A stretch of 8,478 nt of DNA from Erythrobacter sp. GTDB taxonomy: Bacteria > Pseudomonadota > Alphaproteobacteria > Sphingomonadales > Sphingomonadaceae. Each line of letters opens with the position of its first letter. The first letter of the stretch is position 1. The translations under genes were made by a program, and so were the position numbers. Of the stretch, positions 1 to 6,158 are shown in pieces. The stretch lies in contig DMWU01000292.1 in NCBI GenBank assembly GCA_003483125.1, forward strand, positions 1-8,478. Reading direction: 5' to 3'. The notes beneath the pieces are model-generated. The model did not search any database. It was given only the letters and a program-made list of their open reading frames with translations, and had not been told where the DNA came from.

Positions 1-467
1 CGGTGACGCCGGATCTCGTACGGACAATCACACCGCCAGGATTCGGTTCTGCATTCGAAAATGGCCAACCCGGCGATCGTCTACCCGGCTCGCCGAAGAC
101 CCAATTCTCGCTGTTTGGGGCATATGATTACCCACTTGAGAATGGAGATAGTCTCATCTTCAATGCCAGCTATACCTGGCAGGGTAGCGTGCTGAGCCGT
201 GCCGGCGGGCGTGGCTCAAGCCTGACTCTGGATAGCTATGGCGTGGCGAATGCGGCCCTGACATACGAGGCTGACCGCTGGTCGGCGACACTATTCGTTG
301 ACAATGTGTTTGACGAGTTCGCTGAAACAGGTGTTATTGGTTCGGTACTGAACAACCAGATCGTAACCGACTTTGAAGGCGGTGATGTCTTTGTGAGAGG
401 GTTCTCGACCCACATCCTACCTCCCCGTGCAATTGGTGTACGGCTCAAGTTCGACTTCGGAGATTAA
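1..467 (+). CDS. TonB-dependent receptor, C-terminal part (5' end outside window)
   Basis: This is the C-terminal end (about 154 residues) of an outer-membrane beta-barrel receptor that imports a ligand such as a siderophore or other large nutrient using TonB energy. The reading frame is open to the left edge, so the plug domain and most of the barrel are missing here and the GTG at 3 is not a real start. What is visible are alternating beta-strand segments (SLIFNASYTWQGSV, AALTYEADRWSATLFVDNVF), the family hallmark VDNVFDE, the preceding RLPGSPKTQFSLFGAYDY stretch typical of late barrel strands, and the last strand AIGVRLKFDFGD, with a Phe near the C-terminus as usual for Omp85-inserted barrels. 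It ends in TAA and is followed 36 bp later by a strong hairpin terminator. Substrate cannot be told from this fragment. Other beta-barrel proteins are unlikely given the VDNVFDE motif. Confidence 0.88.
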   Translation, partial: VTPDLVRTITPPGFGSAFENGQPGDRLPGSPKTQFSLFGAYDYPLENGDSLIFNASYTWQGSVLSRAGGRGSSLTLDSYGVANAALTYEADRWSATLFVDNVFDEFAETGVIGSVLNNQIVTDFEGGDVFVRGFSTHILPPRAIGVRLKFDFGD

Positions 468-503
468 GATTCGAGATCACACCTGCTGGTGCGATTGCAC
501 ATG

Positions 504-540
504 AAAAGCCCCGGACCTGCCAGCAGGTACGGGGCTTTTT
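504..540 (+). terminator. Rho-independent terminator of the TonB receptor gene
   Basis: A perfect 10-bp stem (AAAAGCCCCG at 504-513 pairing with CGGGGCTTTT at 530-539) is extended inward by ACCTG/CAGGT (515-519 with 524-528) after one mismatch. A run of five T follows on the + strand (536-540). The A-run on the left arm means it could also work weakly on the - strand, behind the separate rplA terminator. Confidence 0.85.
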
Positions 541-551
541 GGTTGGCCAAC

Positions 552-584
552 GAAAAGAGGGCCGGCAGTTTCCTGCCAGCCCTT
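552..584 (-). terminator. Rho-independent terminator of rplK-rplA
   Basis: Read on the - strand, this is a G+C-rich hairpin (AGGGC, one mismatch, GGCAG; loop GAAA; then CTGCC and GCCCT) followed by TCTTTTC. Its arms are 573-583 and 558-568 on the + strand. It starts about 27 bp after the rplA stop codon and is distinct from the + strand terminator at 504-540, so each convergent unit has its own terminator. Confidence 0.85.
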
Positions 585-610
585 CAATTCACGCCGAAAG
601 TGATAACGCC

Positions 611-1306
611 TTACGCTCCCTCAACCTCTGCGAGGTCGACCTTGAGGCCGGGACCCATCGAAGAGGTAAGCGATACCTTCTTCACATAGCGACCCTTGGC
701 GCCCGAAGGCTTGGCCTTGACCACTGCATCGGTCAGCGCCTTGAAGTTTGCCTTCAGGTCTTCGTCCTTGAAGGAAAGCTTGCCGATGCCGGTGTGGATG
801 ATGCCCATCTTCTCGACGCGGAACTCGACCTGGCCGCCCTTGGCGTCCTTTACTGCCTGTTCTACGTTCGGGGTAACCGTGCCCAGCTTGGGGTTCGGCA
901 TCAGGCCCTTGGGACCCAGAACCTTACCAAGGCGGCCAACAACACCCATCATGTCGGGCGTTGCGATCACACGGTCATAGTCGAGATTGCCAGCCTGCAT
1001 GTCTTCCATCAGGTCTTCAGCGCCAACCTTGTCAGCACCAGCTGCGGTGGCTTTCTCGGCATTTTCGCCCTTGGCAAATACGGCAACTTTCACTTCCTTG
1101 CCGGTACCCGAAGGCAATGACACCATGCCGCGGACCATCTGGTCTGCGTGACGCGGATCGACACCCAAATTGATTGCGAGTTCAACCGTCTCGTCGAATT
1201 TCTTGCTGCCGAAGTCGCGCAGCGTCTTGATTGCATCGTCGACGCTGTAGAACTTCTCGCGGTCGAGTTCGGCGACTTGCTTCTGCTTCTTGCTCAGCTT
1301 TGCCAT
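611..1306 (-). CDS. rplA: 50S ribosomal protein L1
   Basis: L1 forms the mobile L1 stalk of the large subunit at the E site and, in many bacteria, also represses translation of its own rplK-rplA mRNA. The product is 231 residues, close to the 234 of E. coli. The family signature is plain in the middle: [20 protein letters not shown] followed by [15 protein letters not shown], and the C-terminal domain I returns with [11 protein letters not shown] and [18 protein letters not shown] chose the ATG at 1306 ([10 protein letters not shown]) because GGAGGG lies 8 bases upstream (1315-1320) and family members start this way; a longer frame to 1348 only reads back into rplK. The start is 4 nt after the rplK stop, so the ribosome binding site sits inside the end of rplK and the two are translationally coupled. 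rplJ and rplL do not follow. Confidence 0.98.
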   Translation of the reverse strand: MAKLSKKQKQVAELDREKFYSVDDAIKTLRDFGSKKFDETVELAINLGVDPRHADQMVRGMVSLPSGTGKEVKVAVFAKGENAEKATAAGADKVGAEDLMEDMQAGNLDYDRVIATPDMMGVVGRLGKVLGPKGLMPNPKLGTVTPNVEQAVKDAKGGQVEFRVEKMGIIHTGIGKLSFKDEDLKANFKALTDAVVKAKPSGAKGRYVKKVSLTSSMGPGLKVDLAEVEGA

Positions 1307-1310
1307 GGTC

Positions 1311-1742
1311 TTAGCCCTCCACCACTTCGAGGCCCATCGAACGCGCACTGCCTTCGATGATCTTGGTTGCCTGGTCGATATCGTTCGCGTTGAGATCCTT
1401 CATCTTGGTCTCTGCGATTTCGGCCAATGCCGAACGCTTGATCGTACCAGCGCTTTCCTTGCCAGGTTCGCTGGAACCCTTCTTCAGCTTGGCAGCCTTC
1501 TTGATCAGATAGCTGGCTGGTGGGGTCTTGGTCGTGAAGGTGAACGAACGGTCTGCATAGACGGTGATCGTCGTAGGGATCGGCGAGCCCTTTTCAAGGC
1601 TGTCGGTCGCGGCGTTGAACGCTTTGCAGAATTCCATGATGTTCACACCGCGCTGGCCCAGTGCCGGGCCGATAGGCGGTGATGGGTTTGCGATGCCGGC
1701 TGGCACCTGCAGCTTGATATAGCCGTCGATTTTCTTGGCCAT
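1311..1742 (-). CDS. rplK: 50S ribosomal protein L11
   Basis: L11 binds the GTPase-associated centre of 23S rRNA at the base of the L7/L12 stalk and contributes to factor-dependent GTP hydrolysis and to RelA activation. The product is 143 residues (E. coli 142). The N-terminal domain carries the near-invariant [20 protein letters not shown] and [18 protein letters not shown]; the C-terminal RNA-binding domain ends with [16 protein letters not shown]. The start ATG at 1742 (MAKKIDGY) is preceded by AAAGGAG (1750-1756), a good ribosome binding site; upstream in-frame starts to 1802 give residues foreign to the family. It is first gene of an rplK-rplA pair. nusG, which normally lies directly upstream, is here more than 1.5 kb away, beyond an opposite-strand oxidase gene, so rplK needs its own promoter (candidate at 1878-1905). 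Confidence 0.98.
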   Translation of the reverse strand: MAKKIDGYIKLQVPAGIANPSPPIGPALGQRGVNIMEFCKAFNAATDSLEKGSPIPTTITVYADRSFTFTTKTPPASYLIKKAAKLKKGSSEPGKESAGTIKRSALAEIAETKMKDLNANDIDQATKIIEGSARSMGLEVVEG

Positions 1743-1765
1743 GAGGCCACTCCTTTCACACTGTC

Positions 1766-1798
1766 GAGCCATCACGCATCTGCGAGGTAAATTGGCTC
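1766..1798 (-). promoter_or_regulatory. Hairpin in the rplK leader (possible autoregulatory site)
   Basis: In the transcript upstream of rplK, GAGCCA (1793-1798 on the complementary strand) can pair perfectly with UGGCUC (1766-1771), closing a 21-nt loop that contains CGCAGAUGCG. The hairpin ends just upstream of the rplK ribosome binding site. In other bacteria, L1 binds a mimic of its rRNA site in this mRNA leader, so the position is right; the exact L1 contact motif was not proven here. Confidence 0.3.
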
Positions 1799-1877
1799 TC
1801 ATGTTAAGTGGTCAAACAGCGAGCCCAAAAACTGGTTAGTTCTCGCCTTCCACACGAATCCCTTTCGGGAAGGCGCG

Positions 1878-1905
1878 CGGATAGCGAAATGGGCGTAGAT
1901 TGCAA
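1878..1905 (-). promoter_or_regulatory. Candidate sigma-70-type promoter for rplK-rplA
   Basis: On the - strand, TTGCAA (1900-1905) and TATCCG (1878-1883) are separated by 16 bp, giving a start near 1871 and a leader of about 130 nt to rplK. It matches the consensus at four of six positions in the -35 box and at three of six in the -10 box. The gene pair needs a promoter in this 257-bp divergent gap because the gene upstream points the other way. Confidence 0.4.
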
Positions 1906-1999
1906 GCGAATCCGGTGCAGAGGAGCGTGTGCTTCCTCCGCTTGCCCCTAAGTACCTATTGTGCGAGCCTAGTTGGCGTGACCACATGGGGGAATGGCA

Positions 2000-3235
2000 A
2001 TGGCCAACCAGCTTACCAGGCGCGATGGGATAAAGCTTGCAGCAGGGGCAAGCCTCGCTGCACTTGCCCGGCCCGCAATTGCCGCAAGAAAGCTCGGCAA
2101 CGGGCACTTTGATGTTGCCATCATCGGGGCCGGGGTCTTCGGCACGTGGACAGCCTGGCATCTCGCAAAATCAGGTCGCAAGGTAGCGCTGGTCGATCAG
2201 TATGGCCCGGCTAATGCCCGCGCCTCCTCAGCGGGTGAAAGCCGGGTGACGCGTTTGGGATATGGCGCGGATGCAATCTATTCGGAAATGGCCGCTAACT
2301 CTCTTCCCTATTGGCAGGCCCTGTCCGATCGTTGCGCGCTACCAATCTTCCATCAAACCGGCGTCCTGTGGTTCTCGCCAGGCGAGAACGATTACATGCG
2401 GCAATCGCTCGCCTGGCTCAAAGCCAATAACCGGGCCCATTGGTATGGCGATGCCGCAATGCTGCGCGCACGCTATCCGCAAATGCGCTTCGAAGATGGC
2501 GAGGGTGGCTTCCTTGAAAAAGAAACCGGTGCCTTGATCGCAAGTCGCGCTGTCCAGACACTCGTTGAAGAGTCTTCTGCGCCTGTCATTGCCGCAAAGG
2601 CTGGCCAACCAGCAAGGCGCAGTGACGGCGCCTACCAGGTTACCGATGGCGTTACTGCGAATGCGCTGGTCTATGCCTGCGGACCTTGGCTTTCCAAGAG
2701 CTTCCCCGAGCTGCTTGGCAATCGCATTGTGGCGACCCGGCAGGAAATCCTGCATTTCGGATCGCGCGAAGGCGACAGGCACTTCGCCCCTCCCGCCCAA
2801 CCTGTATGGGCGGATTTCAATGATGGGGAGATTGTCTATGGTTTGCCCGATCTTGAAGGGCAGGGTTTCAAGATCGCTTTCGACAAGCATGGGCCCCGGA
2901 TCGATCCTGATAGCCAGGACCGCCGCGTCTCGGCCGCTACAGTCGAGAGGTCTCGTGCTTATCTAGCACGGCGTTTTCCGACATTGGCGGACGGGCCGAT
3001 AGTCCACGGACGAGTGTGCCAGTATGAAAACAGCTCGAACGGCGATTTCCTGATCGACCGCCTGCCCGGCCATGACAATGTCTGGCTGGTTGGCGGGGGC
3101 TCAGGACACGGGTTCAAGCATGGCCCCGCAGTGGGGGAGCGCGTAGCGAGACACATTGTCGACTCTACCTTCGCAGTCGAGCCTCGCTTCTCGTTGGAAA
3201 CAAAAGGAACCTCGGCATCACGCAGTGTTTTCTGA
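2000..3235 (+). CDS. Tat-signal FAD-dependent amino-acid oxidase (DAO / monomeric sarcosine oxidase type)
   Basis: This is a flavin oxidoreductase that probably oxidises the C-N bond of an amino acid or N-methyl amino acid. The start at ATG 2000 is preferred over 1994 because GGGGGA (1988-1993) is then 6 bases away rather than touching the codon; length 411 residues. Residues 6-12 are TRRDGIK, then a weakly hydrophobic stretch and AIA-A near 26-29: a twin-arginine signal (the usual Phe is Gly), so export folded with FAD is expected. The dinucleotide fold is GAGVFG at 43-48. Further matches to monomeric sarcosine and N-methyltryptophan oxidases are GESRVTR (79-85), VYG (279-281), GFK (289-291), Cys340 in RVCQYENSS and SGHGFKHGP (368-376). 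Cys340 corresponds to the cysteine that holds FAD covalently. It lies divergent to rplK and convergent with nusG, 75 bp apart, with no clear terminator between. Exact substrate is unknown. Confidence 0.9.
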   Translation: MANQLTRRDGIKLAAGASLAALARPAIAARKLGNGHFDVAIIGAGVFGTWTAWHLAKSGRKVALVDQYGPANARASSAGESRVTRLGYGADAIYSEMAANSLPYWQALSDRCALPIFHQTGVLWFSPGENDYMRQSLAWLKANNRAHWYGDAAMLRARYPQMRFEDGEGGFLEKETGALIASRAVQTLVEESSAPVIAAKAGQPARRSDGAYQVTDGVTANALVYACGPWLSKSFPELLGNRIVATRQEILHFGSREGDRHFAPPAQPVWADFNDGEIVYGLPDLEGQGFKIAFDKHGPRIDPDSQDRRVSAATVERSRAYLARRFPTLADGPIVHGRVCQYENSSNGDFLIDRLPGHDNVWLVGGGSGHGFKHGPAVGERVARHIVDSTFAVEPRFSLETKGTSASRSVF

Positions 3236-3310
3236 CGAAGCAACATTTCGCGCGCCAGCAAGCAACCCATCGCTAGAATTGCCTCTTTATAATTTTGTGG
3301 GCGCTGGTTC

Positions 3311-3847
3311 TTACTTAACCAGTTCGACCTGTTCGAAGTCCAGCTCAACGGGCGTTGCACGTCCGAAGATCGAAACGCTGACCTTGACCTTGTTCTTGTC
3401 GAAGTCGAGCTCTTCCACCACGCCATTGAAGCTGGCAAACGGACCGTTAAGAACCTTGACCTGGTCGCCGATTTCGTAATCGACGTGGATCTCGCGCTTG
3501 GGCGCAGATTTCGCCTCTTCCACACCGCCAAAATAGCGTGCAGCCTCTTTCTCGCTGATCGCCTGCGGCTTGTTATTCGAGCCGAGGAAACCAGTTACCT
3601 TGGGCGTATTCTTGACCAGGTGATAGACATCGTCGGTCATCTTCAGCTTGGCCAGCACATAGCCAGGCATAAACTTCCGCTCCACCTGGACCTTCTTGCC
3701 GCGCTTTACCTCGGTCACCGTCTCGGTGGGCACCTGCACGTCTTCCACTGCATCGGACAGGCCAAGCCGCTCTGCCTCGTGGATGATTGCGTCACGCACC
3801 TTATTCTCAAAGCCCGAATAGGCGTGGATGATATACCAGCGAGCCAT
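3311..3847 (-). CDS. nusG: Transcription termination/antitermination protein NusG
   Basis: NusG binds the RNA polymerase clamp helices, promotes elongation, and links polymerase to Rho or to ribosomal protein S10. The product is 178 residues, within the usual 175-185. The N-terminal NGN domain begins WYIIHAYSGFENKVRDAI (4-21) and holds the conserved FMPGYVLAKL (59-68). The C-terminal KOW domain covers about 124-178 with IGDQVKVLNGPFASFNG and ends VELDFEQVELVK, as the family does. The start ATG at 3847 has AAAAGGG (3854-3860) 6 bases upstream. It lies 41 nt after secE in the same direction, the universal secE-nusG pairing. Unusually, the next gene downstream is not rplK but a convergent oxidase gene. 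I see no clear intrinsic terminator in the 75-bp gap. Confidence 0.98.
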   Translation of the reverse strand: MARWYIIHAYSGFENKVRDAIIHEAERLGLSDAVEDVQVPTETVTEVKRGKKVQVERKFMPGYVLAKLKMTDDVYHLVKNTPKVTGFLGSNNKPQAISEKEAARYFGGVEEAKSAPKREIHVDYEIGDQVKVLNGPFASFNGVVEELDFDKNKVKVSVSIFGRATPVELDFEQVELVK

Positions 3848-3888
3848 GGATTACCCTTTTAACCTCAAGTCCAAAAATGCGCTGCCAA

Positions 3889-4098
3889 TCAGGCAAGCGA
3901 GAGAAGCCAGCTCACGATTGAGCTGAACACAGTGTCGATCCCAAGGAAGAATAGCGAGAGAATCAGCATCATGATGAACACGAAGATTGCCGTACGAACG
4001 GTTTCTTCGCGGGTCGGCCATACGACCTTGCTTGTTTCGCTGCGAACTTGGTTCACAAATTCGGCTGGCGATGTCTTGCGCTTTTTCTCTTCGGCCAT
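3889..4098 (-). CDS. secE: Preprotein translocase subunit SecE
   Basis: SecE clamps SecY in the inner-membrane SecYEG channel and is essential for protein export. The product is 69 residues, the short single-helix form typical of most bacteria outside the enterics. A charged N-terminus (AEEKKRKTS) is followed by the conserved cytoplasmic amphipathic segment FVNQVRSETSKVVWPTREET (14-33) and one membrane helix at about 37-60. ATG 4098 was chosen because the alternative upstream frame to 4167 adds residues unlike the family, and AAGG lies about 9 bases upstream. It is the first gene of secE-nusG. The usual upstream partner in many alphaproteobacteria, tRNA-Trp, is found on the same strand 1.9 kb upstream, behind the symporter gene. 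Confidence 0.97.
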   Translation of the reverse strand: MAEEKKRKTSPAEFVNQVRSETSKVVWPTREETVRTAIFVFIMMLILSLFFLGIDTVFSSIVSWLLSLA

Positions 4099-4155
4099 GG
4101 TTTGACCTTTCGTCCTCGATAAAATTTCGTGTCCTTTGACAATTGGGGGATCGCC

Positions 4156-4180
4156 GCCCCGGTTCAACTCCGGGAGGGGC
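4156..4180. repeat. Inverted repeat in the secE leader, resembling a tRNA T-arm
   Basis: CCCGG (4158-4162), a 7-base loop TTCAACT and CCGGG (4170-4174) form a 5-bp hairpin on the + strand; alternatively GCCCC (4156-4160) can pair with GGGGC (4176-4180). The + strand form fits the tRNA T-loop consensus TTCRANY, but no matching tRNA body lies upstream. On the - strand it falls in the presumed 5' leader of secE-nusG. Confidence 0.4.
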
Positions 4181-4213
4181 TATATCTGATTCCAATGTCG
4201 GAAGACGATTGGC

Positions 4214-4242
4214 CATTTAGGCTGCGCACCATCCAAAAGCAA
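4214..4242 (-). promoter_or_regulatory. Candidate promoter for secE-nusG
   Basis: On the - strand TTGCTT (4237-4242) and TAAATG (4214-4219) are 17 bp apart, placing a start near 4207 and a leader of about 108 nt before secE that would contain the hairpin at 4156-4180. The boxes are only partial matches. The call rests on spacing and on the need for a promoter in this 281-bp divergent gap. I could not identify a convincing + strand promoter for the symporter in the same gap. Confidence 0.33.
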
Positions 4243-4379
4243 CCCATGCAATGCATAGGAGGCGCTTATGTCGACCTGCCCAATAACCCGGTCACATATG
4301 CATTTTTAGGGCTAGCCTTGGCGGTCGGCGCGCTCTAGCGTGCGCGGCTTCAATTGGGATCGCATGAGGGAACCCCTTT

Positions 4380-5912
4380 ATGGCCGCGACAGAAGCGAGC
4401 TCGAAATCACTACTCGATCAAATCGTAAATGTTTCAGATTTTATCTGGGGCGGAGAATGGAACGGGGTAGAAGTCATCCCCTTCCCGCCAATGGTAGTCG
4501 CACTTTTGGGCGTCGGCCTTTGGATGATGATAGGGCTGCGCTTCTATCCGCTGCGCCAATTCGGCCCGGCAGTGAAAGGCCTGTTCAAAGGGCGCAAGGG
4601 ATCTGGCGATGGTGAAATCTCGCCATTTGCAGCGCTTTCAACCGCGCTTTCCGGCCAAGTAGGCACCGGCAACCTGGCAGGCGTTGCCTTTGCAATCGCC
4701 TGGGGCGGACCGGGCGCGGTTTTCTGGATGTGGATCACCGCCCTGATCGGTATGGCCCTGGCATTTGGCGAGGGCGCACTGGCGATCCGCTATCGTGAGA
4801 AAACCAGCGACGGCGTCTATCGTGGTGGTCCGATGAGCTACATCATGATGGGCCTGGGGCCCAAATGGACCTGGCTGGCGGTACTTTTCTGTATCGGCAC
4901 GCTGTTCTCCGCACTCGTTACCGGCAATTCGATCCAGGCGAACGAAGTCGCGACGGGCCTCAACGAATTGTTCGGGATCGAGCGTTGGATCGGCGGGCTA
5001 GTTGTCGCAACCGCCGTGTTCATCGTCATCATCGGCGGCATCAAATCGATCGGTAATGTTGCGGAGAAGGTCGTCCCATTCATGGCGGCCGCCTACATCC
5101 TGCTGGCTATTACCGCACTGGTGCTGAACATCAGCGACCTGCCGGAAACCTTCACTCGAATCTTCGAAGGCGCATTCAACAACCAGGCTGCAGAGGGCGG
5201 ATTTGTTGGCGCTTTGATTATCATTGCCATTCGCGCGGGCGTTGCGCGCGGGCTCTTCTCAAACGAGGCGGGCCAGGGCTCTACTGCCATGGCTCATGCT
5301 GTGGCGCAGACCAATGACCCCGAACAGCAGGGCCGCATGGCCATGCTGGGTACTTTCATCGATACGATCGTAATCTGCACGATGACCGCTCTCGTCATCC
5401 TCACGGTTCAGGGTGATTTCACTGGCGCGGGCCAGGCGGTAGAGCATGTTTGGCAGTCTGACCTGAGCACGGTGGAAACAGCTGGCGTTGCCACCACAAT
5501 CGCTGCCTACAGTGCTGCCTTCCCAACGATCATCTTCAATGGACCGCTTGGAACGCTGGTCGTCAGCCTGGCGCTGATCCTGTTCGTCTTCACCACGCTG
5601 CTGACATGGAGCTATTACGGTGAGCGCGCGATCACGTTCCTGTATGACCGGATCCCTGGCTCAACGCGCAAGGGTGAGAAGGTTTTGCATATTATCTGGC
5701 GCCTGCTTTGGTGTATCGCGATCTATGTAGGCGCCACACAGCCGTCGCAGCTGGTATGGCGCCTAGGCGATATTTCCAACGCTGCGATGGCCCTGCCAAA
5801 CCTTCTGGCGCTGGCACTGCTATCAGGTGTTGTATTTAAGCTCGCAAAAGGGCAGAAAGACGCTGGACCGGATTACAGGGCTGAAACCCCTGAAGAACCG
5901 GAAGAATATTGA
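4380..5912 (+). CDS. Alanine/glycine:cation symporter family protein (AGCS)
   Basis: This is an inner-membrane secondary transporter that imports alanine, glycine or a related small amino acid with Na+ (or H+). The product is 510 residues, within the normal range for the family. Family motifs are clear: ALSGQVGTGNLAGVA (89-103), the Na+/alanine signature GGPGAVFWMWITALIGMA (109-126), and GVARGLFSNEAGQGSTAMAHA starting at residue 287. About ten or more hydrophobic helices alternate through the sequence, and the C-terminus is a soluble acidic tail (ETPEEPEEY). ATG 4380 has GAGGGAA (4366-4372) 7 bases upstream. It is a single-gene unit pointing against its neighbours secE and tRNA-Trp, and ends at a strong hairpin (5955-5986). 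Known members include bacterial DagA, AlsT and YaaJ. The exact substrate and ion cannot be told from sequence. Confidence 0.96.
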   Translation: MAATEASSKSLLDQIVNVSDFIWGGEWNGVEVIPFPPMVVALLGVGLWMMIGLRFYPLRQFGPAVKGLFKGRKGSGDGEISPFAALSTALSGQVGTGNLAGVAFAIAWGGPGAVFWMWITALIGMALAFGEGALAIRYREKTSDGVYRGGPMSYIMMGLGPKWTWLAVLFCIGTLFSALVTGNSIQANEVATGLNELFGIERWIGGLVVATAVFIVIIGGIKSIGNVAEKVVPFMAAAYILLAITALVLNISDLPETFTRIFEGAFNNQAAEGGFVGALIIIAIRAGVARGLFSNEAGQGSTAMAHAVAQTNDPEQQGRMAMLGTFIDTIVICTMTALVILTVQGDFTGAGQAVEHVWQSDLSTVETAGVATTIAAYSAAFPTIIFNGPLGTLVVSLALILFVFTTLLTWSYYGERAITFLYDRIPGSTRKGEKVLHIIWRLLWCIAIYVGATQPSQLVWRLGDISNAAMALPNLLALALLSGVVFKLAKGQKDAGPDYRAETPEEPEEY

Positions 5913-5954
5913 TTACCTATCTATGAGATCCGCTGGCCCGAGGGCCGGTGTTAG

Positions 5955-5994
5955 GGGGCCGACGACCGGGGGGAAACGTCGGCCCCAATTCTTT
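5955..5994 (+). terminator. Terminator of the AGCS symporter gene
   Basis: GGGGCCGACG (5955-5964) pairs perfectly with CGTCGGCCCC (5977-5986) around a 12-base loop, followed by AATTCTTT on the + strand. The T-tract is broken, so it is not textbook, but the 10-bp G+C-rich stem 42 bp after the stop codon is convincing. The minus side lacks a T-run, so it should not serve tRNA-Trp equally well. Confidence 0.75.
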
Positions 5995-6040
5995 GCACGT
6001 TGGAAAACGCGACAAGGCCGACCACAAATCTGCAGGAAAA

Positions 6041-6116
6041 TGGCAGGGGTGACAGGATTCGAACCCGTGGCCCTCGGTTTTGGAGACCGATGCTCTACCA
6101 ACTGAGCTACACCCCT
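6041..6116 (-). tRNA. tRNA-Trp (anticodon CCA)
   Basis: Read on the - strand, a full 76-nt cloverleaf can be laid out: acceptor AGGGGTG pairing with CACCCCT, D-arm GCTC-AGTTGGTA-GAGC, anticodon arm TCGGT-CTCCAAA-ACCGA with anticodon CCA at 6081-6083, a 5-nt variable loop, T-arm with loop TTCGAAT, discriminator G, and an encoded 3' CCA (6041-6043). The arm sequences closely resemble E. coli tRNA-Trp. It decodes UGG. In many alphaproteobacteria this gene sits directly upstream of secE; here the order and strand are kept but the symporter gene lies between. Confidence 0.98.
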
Positions 6117-6129
6117 GCAGCGCCGCCGC

Positions 6130-6158
6130 CCTCTAATGCCAAGTTCGCGGCATGGCAA
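6130..6158 (-). promoter_or_regulatory. Candidate promoter for tRNA-Trp
   Basis: On the - strand TTGCCA (6153-6158) and TAGAGG (6130-6135) are separated by 17 bp. The stretch between the -10 box and the tRNA 5' end (6117-6129) is almost entirely G and C, the kind of discriminator seen in stringently controlled stable-RNA promoters. The -35 box matches five of six consensus positions, but the -10 box is weak. Confidence 0.45.

Noticed and set aside
539..1120. Long + strand open frame (193 codons) opposite rplA
   Set aside because: Shadow of the highly conserved rplA gene on the other strand; the first part runs through two terminators and the translation has no recognisable domain.
1799..2181. 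Minus-strand open frames (120 and 70 codons) over the rplK promoter region and the oxidase start
   Set aside because: They overlap the Tat signal and FAD-motif coding region and the rplK leader; Cys/Pro-rich translations with no family resemblance.
2339..2890. Minus-strand open frame (183 codons) opposite the flavin oxidase
   Set aside because: Antisense to a gene with clear DAO-family motifs; no family resemblance and no ribosome binding site context.
3288..3293. Perfect TATAAT on the + strand between the oxidase and nusG
   Set aside because: No -35 box at a suitable distance, and it would transcribe antisense into nusG with no gene ahead; probably part of an A+T-rich gap.
2959..3531. Minus-strand open frame (190 codons) across the ends of the oxidase and nusG
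   Set aside because: Low-complexity Arg/Ser-rich translation covering two real genes in other frames.
4129..4338. Small + strand open frame (69 codons or shorter) in the secE/symporter gap
   Set aside because: The start options lack a properly spaced ribosome binding site and the translation has no recognisable family; the hydrophobic end is too little to support a call.
6041..6116. tRNA-Trp as an integration site for a mobile element
   Set aside because: No integrase, direct repeat of the tRNA 3' end, or phage-like gene is visible on either side.
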